Source: an uncultured Coriobacteriaceae bacterium (GTDB lineage: Bacteria > Actinomycetota > Coriobacteriia > Coriobacteriales > Atopobiaceae). Taken from it: a stretch of DNA of 22,267 nt. The DNA lies in contig UWSJ01000026.1 of NCBI GenBank assembly GCA_900549525.1, positions 1-22,267 on the forward strand. Reading direction: 5' to 3'. Below the pieces are notes generated by a model, which had not been told where the DNA came from, made no database searches, and saw nothing but the letters and a program-made list of their open reading frames with translations. Below are positions 13,112 to 20,967 of the stretch, piece after piece (position 1 is the stretch's first letter; each line of letters starts with the position of its first letter). The position numbers and the translations under genes are program-made.

Positions 13112-14761
13112 CTACGCGGCACCCGGCGCTTCCGCATGCTCACCGAGAAGCTCGCGGGCGTGCTCGAGCGAGATCTCGTTCGTGTCGCCGGAGAGCATGC
13201 GGCTGATCTCAGCCACGCGGTCCTCGCCCGAGATCTCGCGCAGCGTGGTCTCGGGAACGCCGGACGGCCCCTCGGACTTGGCGACGAGGTAGTGCCGCTC
13301 GCCGCGCACGGCCACCTGCGCCAGATGCGTGACCACGATGACCTGGTGCGTGCGGGCGAGGTCGGAGAGTACCGCCGCGAGCGAGCGGGCCGTGGACCCG
13401 CCCACGCCCGCGTCCACCTCGTCGAAGACGAGCGTGTCGACGCCGTCAGCGTTGCCGAGCACCACCTTGCACGCAAGCATCACGCGGCTTACCTCGCCGC
13501 CCGACGCGATACGGCGGAGCGGCCGGGCCGTGAGCCCCTCGCCGGGGCGATACATGAGCTCCACGGTGCTGGGGCCTCCGCTGGCCCACTGGGCGCGAGG
13601 CTGTCGCTGCATCGTCACCTCAAGACGAGCCGTGCCCATCTCGAGGCGGCCCATCTGCTCGCTGACCGCCGCGGCAAAGCGCGGGGCCGCCTCGGCGCGC
13701 ACGGAGTCGAGCGCGTCGGCAGCCTTCTCGAGCGCCGCCTCGGCCTTGCGCGCGGCCTGCTCCGCCGCACGCTCGCGCTCGCCGGAGCCGCCCTGGGCCT
13801 CCACCAGCTCGCGGGCGCGGTCGCGCCGGGCCAGGACGTCGTCCATGGAGGGGCCAAAGGTGCGCATGAGGCCCTGGAGCTGCGCCGTGCGTTCCTGCAT
13901 GCGCGCGAGCTCCTCGGGGTCGAGGTCCACCGCATCGCGATAATCGCGCAGCTCGGAGGCCGAGTCCTCCACGTCGATGAGCGAGCTCTCGAGTGCATCC
14001 GCGAGCTTCGAGAGCGCGTCGTCGTAGCGCGACGCCTCCCGGAGCGCCTCCACCGCACCCGACAGCGCGTCGGCGGCCCCACCGTCACCCGCGATGGCCT
14101 CGCGAGCCGTCTCGCTCGCGCGCAGGAGCGCCTCGGCATGCTCGGCTCGGGGCAGCGCCTCCTCGAGCTCCTCGAGCTCCCCGGCCTTCGGGTCGACCGC
14201 GTCGATGCGCCCGAGCTCGAACTGCGCCTGCTCGAGACGCTCCTGCCCCGAGCGGGCCAGTTCCCGGATGCGCTCGAGCTCGGCGGCGGAGTCACGGGCG
14301 GCAGCAAGTGCCTCGCGATAGGTCGCGAGGGCGCCCGTGGCCGCCTCGCCCGCCCAGGCGTCGAGCAGCGCGGCATGCGCCGAGCCGGAGAGCAGCCGCT
14401 GGTGCTCGTGCTGGCCGCAGAGGTCGACCGTGGTGCCCACCGTGTCCGCGAGCTCGCGCACACTCGCCATGCGCCCGTCGATGGTGACGCGCCCCCGGCC
14501 CGCCGCCTCGACGCGGCGCTGGACCACGTGACCGTCGGCATCGTCCTGCCCGAGGTACACGCGCCCCTCCACGAGCAGGTGGTCGTCGCCCTCCCGCACG
14601 GCCCCCGCGTCGGCGCGCTCGCCCACGAGGAGCTTGAGCGCGCTCAGCAGGGCCGTCTTGCCGGCGCCCGTCTCGCCCGTGAGCACCGTGAGGCCCTCGG
14701 CGGGTCGTATGGTGGCGTCGCGGATAAGCGCGACGCTCTCGACATGAAGCTCGTCGATCAT
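13112..14761 (-). CDS. recN: DNA repair protein RecN
   Basis: 549 residues, normal for RecN, an SMC-like ABC ATPase acting at double-strand breaks. N-terminal Walker A GETGAGKT at 29-36; a long central Ala/Glu/Arg-rich coiled coil (~150-400); ABC signature IASGGEVSRVMLACK and Walker B DTLVFDEVDAGVGG in the C-terminal half, followed by the switch region VVTHLAQVA. The start ATG 14761 follows the nadK stop by 12 bases, with AGGGAG inside the nadK end. The nadK-recN or tlyA-nadK-recN adjacency is common in Gram-positive bacteria. Confidence 0.97.
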   Translation of the reverse strand: MIDELHVESVALIRDATIRPAEGLTVLTGETGAGKTALLSALKLLVGERADAGAVREGDDHLLVEGRVYLGQDDADGHVVQRRVEAAGRGRVTIDGRMASVRELADTVGTTVDLCGQHEHQRLLSGSAHAALLDAWAGEAATGALATYREALAAARDSAAELERIRELARSGQERLEQAQFELGRIDAVDPKAGELEELEEALPRAEHAEALLRASETAREAIAGDGGAADALSGAVEALREASRYDDALSKLADALESSLIDVEDSASELRDYRDAVDLDPEELARMQERTAQLQGLMRTFGPSMDDVLARRDRARELVEAQGGSGERERAAEQAARKAEAALEKAADALDSVRAEAAPRFAAAVSEQMGRLEMGTARLEVTMQRQPRAQWASGGPSTVELMYRPGEGLTARPLRRIASGGEVSRVMLACKVVLGNADGVDTLVFDEVDAGVGGSTARSLAAVLSDLARTHQVIVVTHLAQVAVRGERHYLVAKSEGPSGVPETTLREISGEDRVAEISRMLSGDTNEISLEHARELLGEHAEAPGAA

Positions 14762-14773
14762 CGGGGCGACTCC

Positions 14774-15637
14774 CTACTGGCGTTTGCGCATCTGGCCATA
14801 GAACACGCGCGACACGCTGTCGTAGAAGCTGCCGCTGTCCTGGTCGAGCAGGATCACGTCGCCGGGGCCGCGCCTGACCGAGCAGGCCATGGGCTGCCCG
14901 CCCTCGGGGCACGTCACAAGCTGGCCGTCGACAAAGACGCTGCGCTCCACAGGACGCTCGGGAGAAAGCTCGAGCTCAACCACATCGGACGCGGAGGTGA
15001 GGAAGGCGCGCGCAAGGATGGTGTGAGGGGCGATGGGCACGCAGACCATACCGTTGAAGTCGGGCGTGACGATGGGGCCGCCCGAGGAGAGGGCATAGCC
15101 CGTGGATCCCGTCGCGGTTGAGACGACGAAGCCGTCGCCGCGCAGCCGGTCTATGCGGTTGCCGGAGACGGTGACGTCGAACTCGACCATGTCGCCGAGG
15201 GCGCCCCGCGTGAGCGCGAGCTCGTTGAGCGCGAAGTGGTGCGTCTCGCGCACGAGCCCGCTGCCGCAGTCGAAGCCCACGCCCACGTCGAGCGTGGCAC
15301 GGCGGCTCTGGTGCATCTCGCCCGCAAGCGCCGCAGAGACGGCGGCGACCACCTGGTCGGAGCCCGCGCCGGTAAGAAAGCCCAGGTGCCCGAAGGAGAG
15401 CCCGAGGATGGGAATCTCCCGGTAGCCCACGATGCGCGCCGCGCGGAGCAGCGTGCCGTCGCCGCCGAGCGACACGACGAGCGCCGCGCCCTCGGGGCCG
15501 CACACGCGGTTGGGCTCGCGCTTCTTGTCGTGCGCCCACTCCACCTCGACGCCCTCGTGCTTGAGCCAGACCTCGAGCGTCGCGGCGGCCTGCACGGCGT
15601 CCGCGCGCGAGTAGTTGGGAACGAGCAGAACCTTCAC
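14774..15637 (-). CDS. nadK: NAD kinase
   Basis: 287 residues from GTG 15637. AGGGGAG sits 5 bases before it, and the conserved first strand KVLLVPN starts right after it; the longer frame to 15658 also begins with GTG but without a ribosome site. Hallmarks are GGDGT (58-62), an ALNELAL segment with the NE pair, and TGSTGYALSSGGP, which binds the nicotinamide nucleotide. It converts NAD to NADP in the cytosol. An extended -10 promoter lies in the gap upstream, so it can be transcribed with recN independently of tlyA. Confidence 0.97.
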   Translation of the reverse strand: MKVLLVPNYSRADAVQAAATLEVWLKHEGVEVEWAHDKKREPNRVCGPEGAALVVSLGGDGTLLRAARIVGYREIPILGLSFGHLGFLTGAGSDQVVAAVSAALAGEMHQSRRATLDVGVGFDCGSGLVRETHHFALNELALTRGALGDMVEFDVTVSGNRIDRLRGDGFVVSTATGSTGYALSSGGPIVTPDFNGMVCVPIAPHTILARAFLTSASDVVELELSPERPVERSVFVDGQLVTCPEGGQPMACSVRRGPGDVILLDQDSGSFYDSVSRVFYGQMRKRQ

Positions 15638-15688
15638 GCGCACTCCCCTCGATCGCACCGCGGCATCCCCGCGACACGGCGTTATTCG

Positions 15689-15704
15689 TCAGAAGAGTGT
15701 AGCA
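15689..15704 (-). promoter_or_regulatory. Extended -10 promoter for nadK-recN
   Basis: On the minus strand TGCTACACT (15704-15696) is an extended -10 with no good -35 (17 bases upstream is GTGGGC). The predicted start near 15689 gives a ~50-base leader before nadK. The same TGC-TANNNT layout occurs before efp. Confidence 0.5.
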
Positions 15705-15709
15705 CCCGC

Positions 15710-16489
15710 CTAGGACAAGCCCACGACTGTCGCGAGGTCGAGTTGGGCAGACGTGCCGCCCCGAACGCCGAGCAGCAGGTATTCGTGGTTGCCCTTGGCC
15801 CCGGTGATGGGACTTGCGCACGCGCCCTCCACGGCAAGCCCGGCCTCCTCGAGCGCCTCCGCCACGCGCTCGAGCGCCGCCAGGCGAACGTGCGCGTCAC
15901 GCACGACGCCGCCCTCGCCCACCTCTTCGCGGGCCGCCTCGAACTGCGGCTTCACGAGGGTGAGGAAGCGCCCGGCCGGGCCGAGAAGGGCACAGACGGC
16001 GGGCAGCACGGTGAGCACGGAGGTGAAGGAGACGTCGCAGACGGCAAGGTCGACGCTCGCCAGGCGCTCGGGCGTGGGGACGTCGACGATGTTGGTGCGC
16101 TCGAGCAGGGTCACGCGGGGGTCGCGGCGCAGCGACCAGTCGAACTGCGCGTACCCAACGTCGACGGCCAGGACGCTCGCCGCGCCATGAGCCAGCAGGC
16201 AGTCGGTAAAGCCGCCGGTTGAGCAGCCCACGTCGAGGCAGGCAAGGCCCGTCGGGTCGACGCCAAACGCCTCGAGGCCGCGCTCGAGCTTGAGGCCGCC
16301 GCGACTCACGTAGGGGAGCGAGCCGCGCACGTGCAGCTCGCAGCCGGGATGCACCTGCGTACCGGCAGAGGTGTAGCGCATGGAAGGGCCGAAGACGTCA
16401 CCGGCCATGACGGCGCGCATGGCGTCATCTGCACTGCGGAAGAAACCCTGGGCAACGAGCTCCTCGTCGAGCCTGCGACGACGGGGCAT
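15710..16489 (-). CDS. tlyA: TlyA family rRNA 2'-O-methyltransferase
   Basis: 259 residues from ATG 16489, one base after the xseB stop; the longer frame to 16723 is a shadow over xseB. N-terminal S4 RNA-binding domain (RRRLDEELVAQGFFRSADDAMRAV region, ~1-60), then an FtsJ/RrmJ-type methyltransferase: SAM motif I LDVGCSTGGFTD (86-96), motif IV CDVSFTS, and TLVKPQFE containing the catalytic Lys. K67 (GGLKLERG) fits the first Lys of the KDKE tetrad. TlyA methylates 16S/23S rRNA in mycobacteria and influences capreomycin sensitivity; the type here is by homology. Its ribosome site is weak, suggesting coupling to xseB. Confidence 0.95.
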   Translation of the reverse strand: MPRRRRLDEELVAQGFFRSADDAMRAVMAGDVFGPSMRYTSAGTQVHPGCELHVRGSLPYVSRGGLKLERGLEAFGVDPTGLACLDVGCSTGGFTDCLLAHGAASVLAVDVGYAQFDWSLRRDPRVTLLERTNIVDVPTPERLASVDLAVCDVSFTSVLTVLPAVCALLGPAGRFLTLVKPQFEAAREEVGEGGVVRDAHVRLAALERVAEALEEAGLAVEGACASPITGAKGNHEYLLLGVRGGTSAQLDLATVVGLS

Positions 16490-16490
16490 G

Positions 16491-16844
16491 CTAGTTGGCG
16501 GCGGAGCCGCTGCCCTGCTCCGCCGCCGCGCCGGTCGGCTGGTCTGCGGAAGTGGCAACGCCCGCCGTGCCGTCCGCCGCGTCGGAGCCATCGCTCGCAG
16601 GCGTCTCAGAAGCGGCGGCGGCGTCGACGGGCGTGCTCGCGATGCGCTCGCGCTCCTCGGGCGAGAACGCCGCCTTGTCCACGAGGTCGACCGCACGAGA
16701 GCCCAGCGCAATGGCCTCGTCAAAGAGGTCGAGCGAGCGCTCGAGCGAGGTGCCCTTATCCTTCACGGCGGCGGTTATCTCGTCAAGGCGCTTCTCGACC
16801 TGGGCGTAGCTCTCGTATCCGGAGACGTCGGGCTTGGCGGCCAT
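16491..16844 (-). CDS. xseB: Exodeoxyribonuclease VII small subunit with low-complexity tail
   Basis: 117 residues. The first ~65 match XseB: SYAQVEKRLDEITAAV, then GTSLERSLDLFDEAIALG, the two-helix family core. Residues ~68-117 are an Ala/Ser/Gly/Asp-rich tail not needed by the family (usual length ~70-80). ATG 16844 is 3 bases after the nusB stop. The large subunit gene xseA, normally adjacent, is not in this window, although the neighbouring genes are the usual ones. Confidence 0.9.
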   Translation of the reverse strand: MAAKPDVSGYESYAQVEKRLDEITAAVKDKGTSLERSLDLFDEAIALGSRAVDLVDKAAFSPEERERIASTPVDAAAASETPASDGSDAADGTAGVATSADQPTGAAAEQGSGSAAN

Positions 16845-16847
16845 GGG

Positions 16848-17513
16848 CTAGGCCTCCTCGCCCTCGCCCATCGGGGCGTTGTCGTCTGCGGAGGCGTCGA
16901 CAGAGGCGGCGGCGACCCCAACACCATCGGAGCCCTCAGCACCGGAGGGCGCCGCGGCGTCGACGTCGCTACCCTCGGCACCATCCGCCTCGTCCGTATC
17001 GGCATCGCCCTCGATGGCGGGCACGGCGTCCTCGCCGTACTCGGCCACCACGTGCTTGCGGGCCTCGCCGGCGATGTCGACCCCGGCCTCGAGGTCGGAC
17101 ACGATGCGACCCAGGACGCCGTTCACAAAGCGCGACGACTCGTCGGAGCTTCCGAACGCCTTGGCCAGCTCCACGCACTCGGAGATGGAGACCGACGGGT
17201 CGACGTCGTCCACGTAGAGGATCTCGTACAGGGCGATGCGCAGGAGGTTGCGATCCGTGGAGGACATGCGCGAGAGGCTCCAGTTGCGCGCCGCGCCCGA
17301 CAGCACGTCGTCGAGCTCGAGAATGTGCTCGCCCGCACCACGGGCAAGCCGCTCGCCGTACTCGTCGATCGGACCCTGGGAAAGGGCGTAGTCTCCGGCG
17401 AGCACGTCGTCGACCGCGCGGTCGCACACCTCGGCCTGGAAGAGAACCTGGAGGGCCTGGCAGCGGGCGAGCGTGCGGCCAAAGAAGCGGTGGTGATGGG
17501 GCGTGGAAGGCAC
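16848..17513 (-). CDS. nusB: Transcription antitermination factor NusB with acidic C-terminal extension
   Basis: 221 residues versus ~140-150 normally. Residues 1-~145 match NusB: RTLARCQALQVLFQAE, NWSLSRMSSTDRNLLRIALYE and SRFVNGVLGRI. The remaining ~75 residues are Asp/Glu/Ala/Ser-rich low complexity. The start is GTG 17513, with AAGGAG 7 bases upstream overlapping the stop of the preceding gene. NusB binds boxA RNA with NusE (S10) in rRNA antitermination. The acidic tail is unusual and probably disordered. Confidence 0.95.
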   Translation of the reverse strand: MPSTPHHHRFFGRTLARCQALQVLFQAEVCDRAVDDVLAGDYALSQGPIDEYGERLARGAGEHILELDDVLSGAARNWSLSRMSSTDRNLLRIALYEILYVDDVDPSVSISECVELAKAFGSSDESSRFVNGVLGRIVSDLEAGVDIAGEARKHVVAEYGEDAVPAIEGDADTDEADGAEGSDVDAAAPSGAEGSDGVGVAAASVDASADDNAPMGEGEEA

Positions 17514-17516
17514 TGA

Positions 17517-17879
17517 TTACTCCTTGGGGAAGACGAGCTCGTCGATGCAGACGTCAATCCTCGACGTACGGACGCCGATCTGGGCATCGACGGCCGTGGC
17601 GACGGCCTCGCGCACCTCGTCGGCGAGCTTGGTGAACGGGTAGCCGAAGAACACGGCGAGACGCACCGTGATGACGAGGGAGTCGTCGTCGGCGACCTCG
17701 CACTCAACGGCGTCGGCCGTGGGCTGCGGCTTGGAGGTAAGCATGGCGATGAGCCCGCTGGCGATGTCCTGCCCGTAGATGGAGGCGACGCCCTCGACCT
17801 TCTCGGCTGCGGCGGCCACGATGGTGGACACGACGCTCTTGGCGACGCCCATGCCGGCGATTCTCAGCTCGTTGCTCAT
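17517..17879 (-). CDS. Asp23/Gls24 family envelope-stress protein
   Basis: 120 residues from ATG 17879 with AAAGGGG 7 bases upstream. The compact alpha/beta fold typical of Asp23/Gls24 (DUF322) is seen in VAKSVVSTIVAAAAEKVEGVASIYG, LVITVRLAVFFGYPF and VREAVATAVDAQIGVRTSRIDVCIDELVF. Members are membrane-associated via AmaP in staphylococci, or cytosolic; the position between efp and nusB is conserved in many Gram-positives. There is no membrane segment. Confidence 0.9.
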   Translation of the reverse strand: MSNELRIAGMGVAKSVVSTIVAAAAEKVEGVASIYGQDIASGLIAMLTSKPQPTADAVECEVADDDSLVITVRLAVFFGYPFTKLADEVREAVATAVDAQIGVRTSRIDVCIDELVFPKE

Positions 17880-17957
17880 GGATGCCCCTTTCCTGGGCCG
17901 AAGCGGCCCATGCCCACTCGATGGACGAGAGGCCGCGTGACGGCCCCTCACCGAATG
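17880..17957 (-). other. efp-asp23 gap with two hairpins
   Basis: 78 bases. GGGCCG/CGGCCC (17895-17900, 17904-17909) and an imperfect stem around GAGGCCG / CGGCC (17929-17935, 17941-17945) can fold in the mRNA. No T-run, so these look like stabilising or processing hairpins rather than terminators. Confidence 0.4.
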
Positions 17958-18524
17958 CTAGACGCGCGCGACGAACTTGCCCTCGCGCGTGTCGATGCGA
18001 ACCTTGTCGCCCTCGTTGAGGTACATGGGAACCTGCACCTGGGCACCCGTCTCGACGGTGGCCGGCTTCGTGGAGCCCTGCACCGTGTCGCCCTTGAAGC
18101 CCGGCTCGGTCTTGGTGATCTCGACCTCGATGAACATCGGGGGCTGCACCGTGAGCAGGTCGTCGTCGGCGTACATGAGCTGGCAGGTGTCGTTCTCCTT
18201 GAGCCACTTGGCGTTGTCGCCGATGAAGTCGGCGGGGACGGGCACCTGGTCGTAGGTGTTCATGTCCATGAAGTAGTAGTTGTCGCCGTCGTTGTAGAGG
18301 TACTGCATCTCCTTGGTGGAGAGCATGACGGAGTCGAACTTGGTGCCGGCGTTGCAGGTCTGGTCGCCGATGACGCGGCCAGAGCGCAGGTCCTTGATCT
18401 TGTAGCGGACGAACGCGCCGCCCTTGCCCGGCTTGACGTGCTGGAACTCCACGAGGGTGTAGATCTTGTCCTTGATCTTGAGGCCCATGCCGTTCTTGAA
18501 CTCGGCGGTGCTGATCTGCTGCAT
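17958..18524 (-). CDS. efp: Elongation factor P
   Basis: 188 residues (family ~185). KOW-like domain I with the loop HVKPGKGGAFVR, the tip Lys being residue 34; OB domains II and III with VPVPADFIGDNAKWL, QVQVPMYLNEGDKVRIDTREGKFVARV. EF-P rescues ribosomes stalled at polyproline. The Pro-containing loop resembles the actinobacterial type whose Lys works unmodified; no modification enzyme is encoded nearby. Start ATG 18524 is chosen at MQQISTAEF; the preceding Shine-Dalgarno is poor. The 18-residue longer frame to 18578 has no family match. First gene of the efp-recN series. Confidence 0.96.
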   Translation of the reverse strand: MQQISTAEFKNGMGLKIKDKIYTLVEFQHVKPGKGGAFVRYKIKDLRSGRVIGDQTCNAGTKFDSVMLSTKEMQYLYNDGDNYYFMDMNTYDQVPVPADFIGDNAKWLKENDTCQLMYADDDLLTVQPPMFIEVEITKTEPGFKGDTVQGSTKPATVETGAQVQVPMYLNEGDKVRIDTREGKFVARV

Positions 18525-18588
18525 CTGGCTACTCGCTTCCCACAGGTACTCCCGGATGCCCCGGGAACGGACAATCATGCAGCCCTGT

Positions 18589-18597
18589 ATCTTAGCA
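18589..18597 (-). promoter_or_regulatory. Extended -10 promoter of the efp cluster
   Basis: On the minus strand TGCTAAGAT forms an extended -10 without a strong -35. The expected start near 18582 leaves a ~58-base leader, in which CCCGG (18551-18555) and CCGGG (18561-18565) can pair. Confidence 0.5.
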
Positions 18598-18657
18598 CGT
18601 ATCCAAGACGACCTCAGATTCTGCAGAGGAGGGGGGCGGCGACTGCGTCCGAGGTCT

Positions 18658-18713
18658 CGGACGGGCGCGCCCCCGGACGGGCACCCGCCAGACCGAGGGC
18701 GCGGACGGGTGCC
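18658..18713. repeat. GC-rich repeat and inverted repeat between manO and efp
   Basis: CGGACGGG occurs three times (18658-18665, 18674-18681, 18702-18709), and GGCACCCG (18680-18687) is inverted at 18706-18713. On the minus strand this follows the manO stop by 17 bases and can fold as an 8-bp stem with an 18-base loop. No T-run. It may end the man transcript inefficiently. Confidence 0.5.
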
Positions 18714-18730
18714 GGCCAGGCTGCGGGACC

Positions 18731-19126
18731 CTACTCCCCGCGCCCGAACAGCCCGGCAACGGCGCGCGGGATGCTCGCGGCACCGGCCTTGACCACGTCG
18801 ACGAACCCCGGCGAGCGCACCATCCTCTCGGCCCCCACGTGCTCGCGCACCGCACGCAGCGTGGCCTTATTGTCGCGCGTGGAGAACGTAAAGTGGCGCC
18901 CGTCCCTGGTGAAGAGGGCAAAGCGCGCGATGTGCCTGCCGCCGAGCACCTCGGCCGCCACGTGGTCCACCTCGTCCCAGGGAACCTGCACGAAGTCCTC
19001 GGGGTTGCGCGCGTTGTAGAACTCGAACGCGCGGTTTCCCACCATCACGCTGCCCTCGCTCGTGAGGCCCATGAGGTTCGTGGCCTTGATGGTGAGCTCC
19101 ACGCTGCTGTTCTGCGATTGGGCCAT
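18731..19126 (-). CDS. manO: ManO-type DUF956 protein
   Basis: 131 residues from ATG 19126, with GGAGG 7 bases upstream. Features of DUF956 are ATNLMGLTSEGSVMVG, FEFYNARNPEDFVQVPWDEVDHV and FALFTRDGRHFTFSTRD. Family genes lie directly downstream of mannose-type PTS operons in lactic acid bacteria and relatives. Function is unclear, probably regulatory for the transporter. A hairpin in the 76-base gap separates it from manZ, so its expression may be lower. The longer frame to 19216 runs into manZ and has no ribosome site. Confidence 0.85.
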   Translation of the reverse strand: MAQSQNSSVELTIKATNLMGLTSEGSVMVGNRAFEFYNARNPEDFVQVPWDEVDHVAAEVLGGRHIARFALFTRDGRHFTFSTRDNKATLRAVREHVGAERMVRSPGFVDVVKAGAASIPRAVAGLFGRGE

Positions 19127-19144
19127 GGGTCCCCTCCAAACGAA

Positions 19145-19175
19145 GGGGGCCGCACCCCGCTTTGGTGCGACCCCC
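19145..19175 (-). terminator. Hairpin between manZ and manO (probable partial terminator)
   Basis: Twelve-base arms pair fully on the minus-strand RNA with one U-G wobble; the 7-base loop is AAAGCGG. TTCGTTT follows rather than a true U-run. The wobble pairs only in the minus-strand RNA (a mismatch on the other strand), which fits a man-operon mRNA structure. Confidence 0.6.
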
Positions 19176-19202
19176 GAGGTCAAGCGACTATACGGCTCAA
19201 GC

Positions 19203-20120
19203 TTACATGAAGCCAAGGACGCGGCCGATGATGCCCACGGCGAACATGCCGAGGATGATCGCGATCGGGCTGACCTTCTTCTTGAGCAGCCAGCAGCACA
19301 GAAGCGTCACGCCCACGGCGGCGAGGCCCGGGATCAGCGAGTCGAGGTTCTGCTGCAGCGTCACGGTCTTGACATTGGAGAGGCCCGTCGCACCGAGCGA
19401 GGCGTACTGAGTGAGGGCCTCCTTGATGCCGTCGGCGCCCGCCGGCAGCTGCGACCAGTCGATGAAGGCGCCGTCCTGCTGCGGGATCTGCGCCACGACC
19501 GGCGTGAACTTGATGGACACCCAGCGCTCGACCAGCGCGCCGATGATGAACATGCCCAGGATCGAGGCACCCTCGGTCACCTTGCGCAGAAGGCCGCCGG
19601 AGAGGTCCTTGGCGATGTTGCTGCCCGCGTTGTAGCCGAACTCCTGCGAGTACCAGAGGAACGCGATGCGGATGACGTTCCACGCCACGAAGAACAGGAT
19701 GGGGCCAGCAAGGGAGCCGGACAGGGCGAGTGACGCGCCAAGCGCGCCGAGGATCGGGCGCACGGTGTACCAGAACACCGGGTCGCCCACGCCGGCGAGC
19801 GGGCCCATCATGCCCACCTTGACGCCCTGGATGGCCGTGTCGGTGACGGCCATGCCGTTGGCGCGCTCCTCCTCGAGGGCAAGCGTCACGCCCATGACGG
19901 GAGCGGACACGTAAGGGTGCGTGTTGTAGAACTCCAGGTGGCGCTTGAGTGCCTTGACCTGGTCATCCTTGCTGGAATAGAGCTTCTTGATCGCCGGGAT
20001 GAGCGAGTAGCACCAGCCGCCGTTCTGCATACGCTCGTAGTTCCACGAGCCCTGCAGGAACTGGTGGCGCCAGGCGACCTGGAAGCGGTCGTGCTTGGAA
20101 AGCTTGATGTTGTCTGCCAT
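19203..20120 (-). CDS. manZ: PTS mannose-family IID component
   Basis: 305 residues. IID features: N-terminal DRFQVAWRHQFLQGSWNYERMQNGGW, FYNTHPYVSAPVMGVTLALEEE, VKVGMMGPLAGVGDPVFW, then hydrophobic segments and a C-terminal membrane anchor LLCCWLLKKKVSPIAIILGMFAVGIIG. With IIC it forms the membrane channel of the mannose/glucose/amino-sugar PTS. ATG 20120 with GGGGAG 8 bases upstream. It follows manY by 19 bases. Confidence 0.96.
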   Translation of the reverse strand: MADNIKLSKHDRFQVAWRHQFLQGSWNYERMQNGGWCYSLIPAIKKLYSSKDDQVKALKRHLEFYNTHPYVSAPVMGVTLALEEERANGMAVTDTAIQGVKVGMMGPLAGVGDPVFWYTVRPILGALGASLALSGSLAGPILFFVAWNVIRIAFLWYSQEFGYNAGSNIAKDLSGGLLRKVTEGASILGMFIIGALVERWVSIKFTPVVAQIPQQDGAFIDWSQLPAGADGIKEALTQYASLGATGLSNVKTVTLQQNLDSLIPGLAAVGVTLLCCWLLKKKVSPIAIILGMFAVGIIGRVLGFM

Positions 20121-20139
20121 GGTCTTCTCCCCTCAGGCC

Positions 20140-20955
20140 CTAGTAGTTGTCCAGGATGTCGCCGAGCGGGTCTCCCGACCCGCCAGCGTTGCCACCGCCC
20201 TGCTTGGCCATGTCCTTGAGGCCAAGGTAGACGAGGGCGAGGCACACACCGATGACGCCGAGGGCGATGAGCGTGAGCTCGGAGATGGCGGCGAGGACGA
20301 AGCCGAGCGCGAAGAAGGGCCAGACCTCCTTGGTGGCCATCATGTTGATGACCATGGCGTAGCCCACGGCAGCCACCATGCCGCCGCCGACGGCCATGCC
20401 GCCCGTGAGCCAGGTGGGCATCGCGTTGAGCGCGGCAGTGACGGACTCGGCCGGGATGAAGCAGAGGGCCGCGGCGGGCACGGCGATGCGGACGCCCTGG
20501 AGAATGATCGCGAGGATCTGCAGGCGATCGATGGCGCCGAAGTCGGCCTTCTCGGCCGCGGCGTCCATGCCGTGGACGATGGGGATGGCCAGCGTGCGCA
20601 CGATCATCGTGAGGAAGAGGCCGGCCACCGACAGCGGCACGGCGAGCGCGATGGCCGTGTTGATGGCGTCGGACGTGTTGACCGAGCCGCCGTTGAGCGC
20701 GAGCACCATGATGATGGCGGACGCGACGGAGGCGAGCGCGGCGTCGGGCGCCACGGCAGCGCCGATGTTGGCCCAGCCGAGGGCGATCATCTGGAGCGAG
20801 CCGCCCAGCATGATGCCCTCCGTGAGGTGCCCGCTCACCAGGCCGATGAGCGTGCACGCCACGAGCGGCTGATGGAACTCGAACTCGTCGAGGATGCCCT
20901 CCATGCCCGCCAGGAACGCGACGAGGATGACGAGCAGAATCGTGATTGGTGACAT
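20140..20955 (-). CDS. manY: PTS mannose-family IIC component
   Basis: 271 residues, normal for IIC. N-terminal membrane strand SPITILLVILVAFLAGMEG, then EFHQPLVACTLIGLVSGHLTEGIMLGGSLQMIALGW, the classic IIC signature with the substrate-binding Glu/Gln residues; several more membrane segments, and a short Gly-rich C-terminal tail. ATG 20955 with GGAGGG 5 bases upstream. Twelve bases after manX. Confidence 0.97.
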   Translation of the reverse strand: MSPITILLVILVAFLAGMEGILDEFEFHQPLVACTLIGLVSGHLTEGIMLGGSLQMIALGWANIGAAVAPDAALASVASAIIMVLALNGGSVNTSDAINTAIALAVPLSVAGLFLTMIVRTLAIPIVHGMDAAAEKADFGAIDRLQILAIILQGVRIAVPAAALCFIPAESVTAALNAMPTWLTGGMAVGGGMVAAVGYAMVINMMATKEVWPFFALGFVLAAISELTLIALGVIGVCLALVYLGLKDMAKQGGGNAGGSGDPLGDILDNY

Positions 20956-20967
20956 GTGTCCCTCCCC

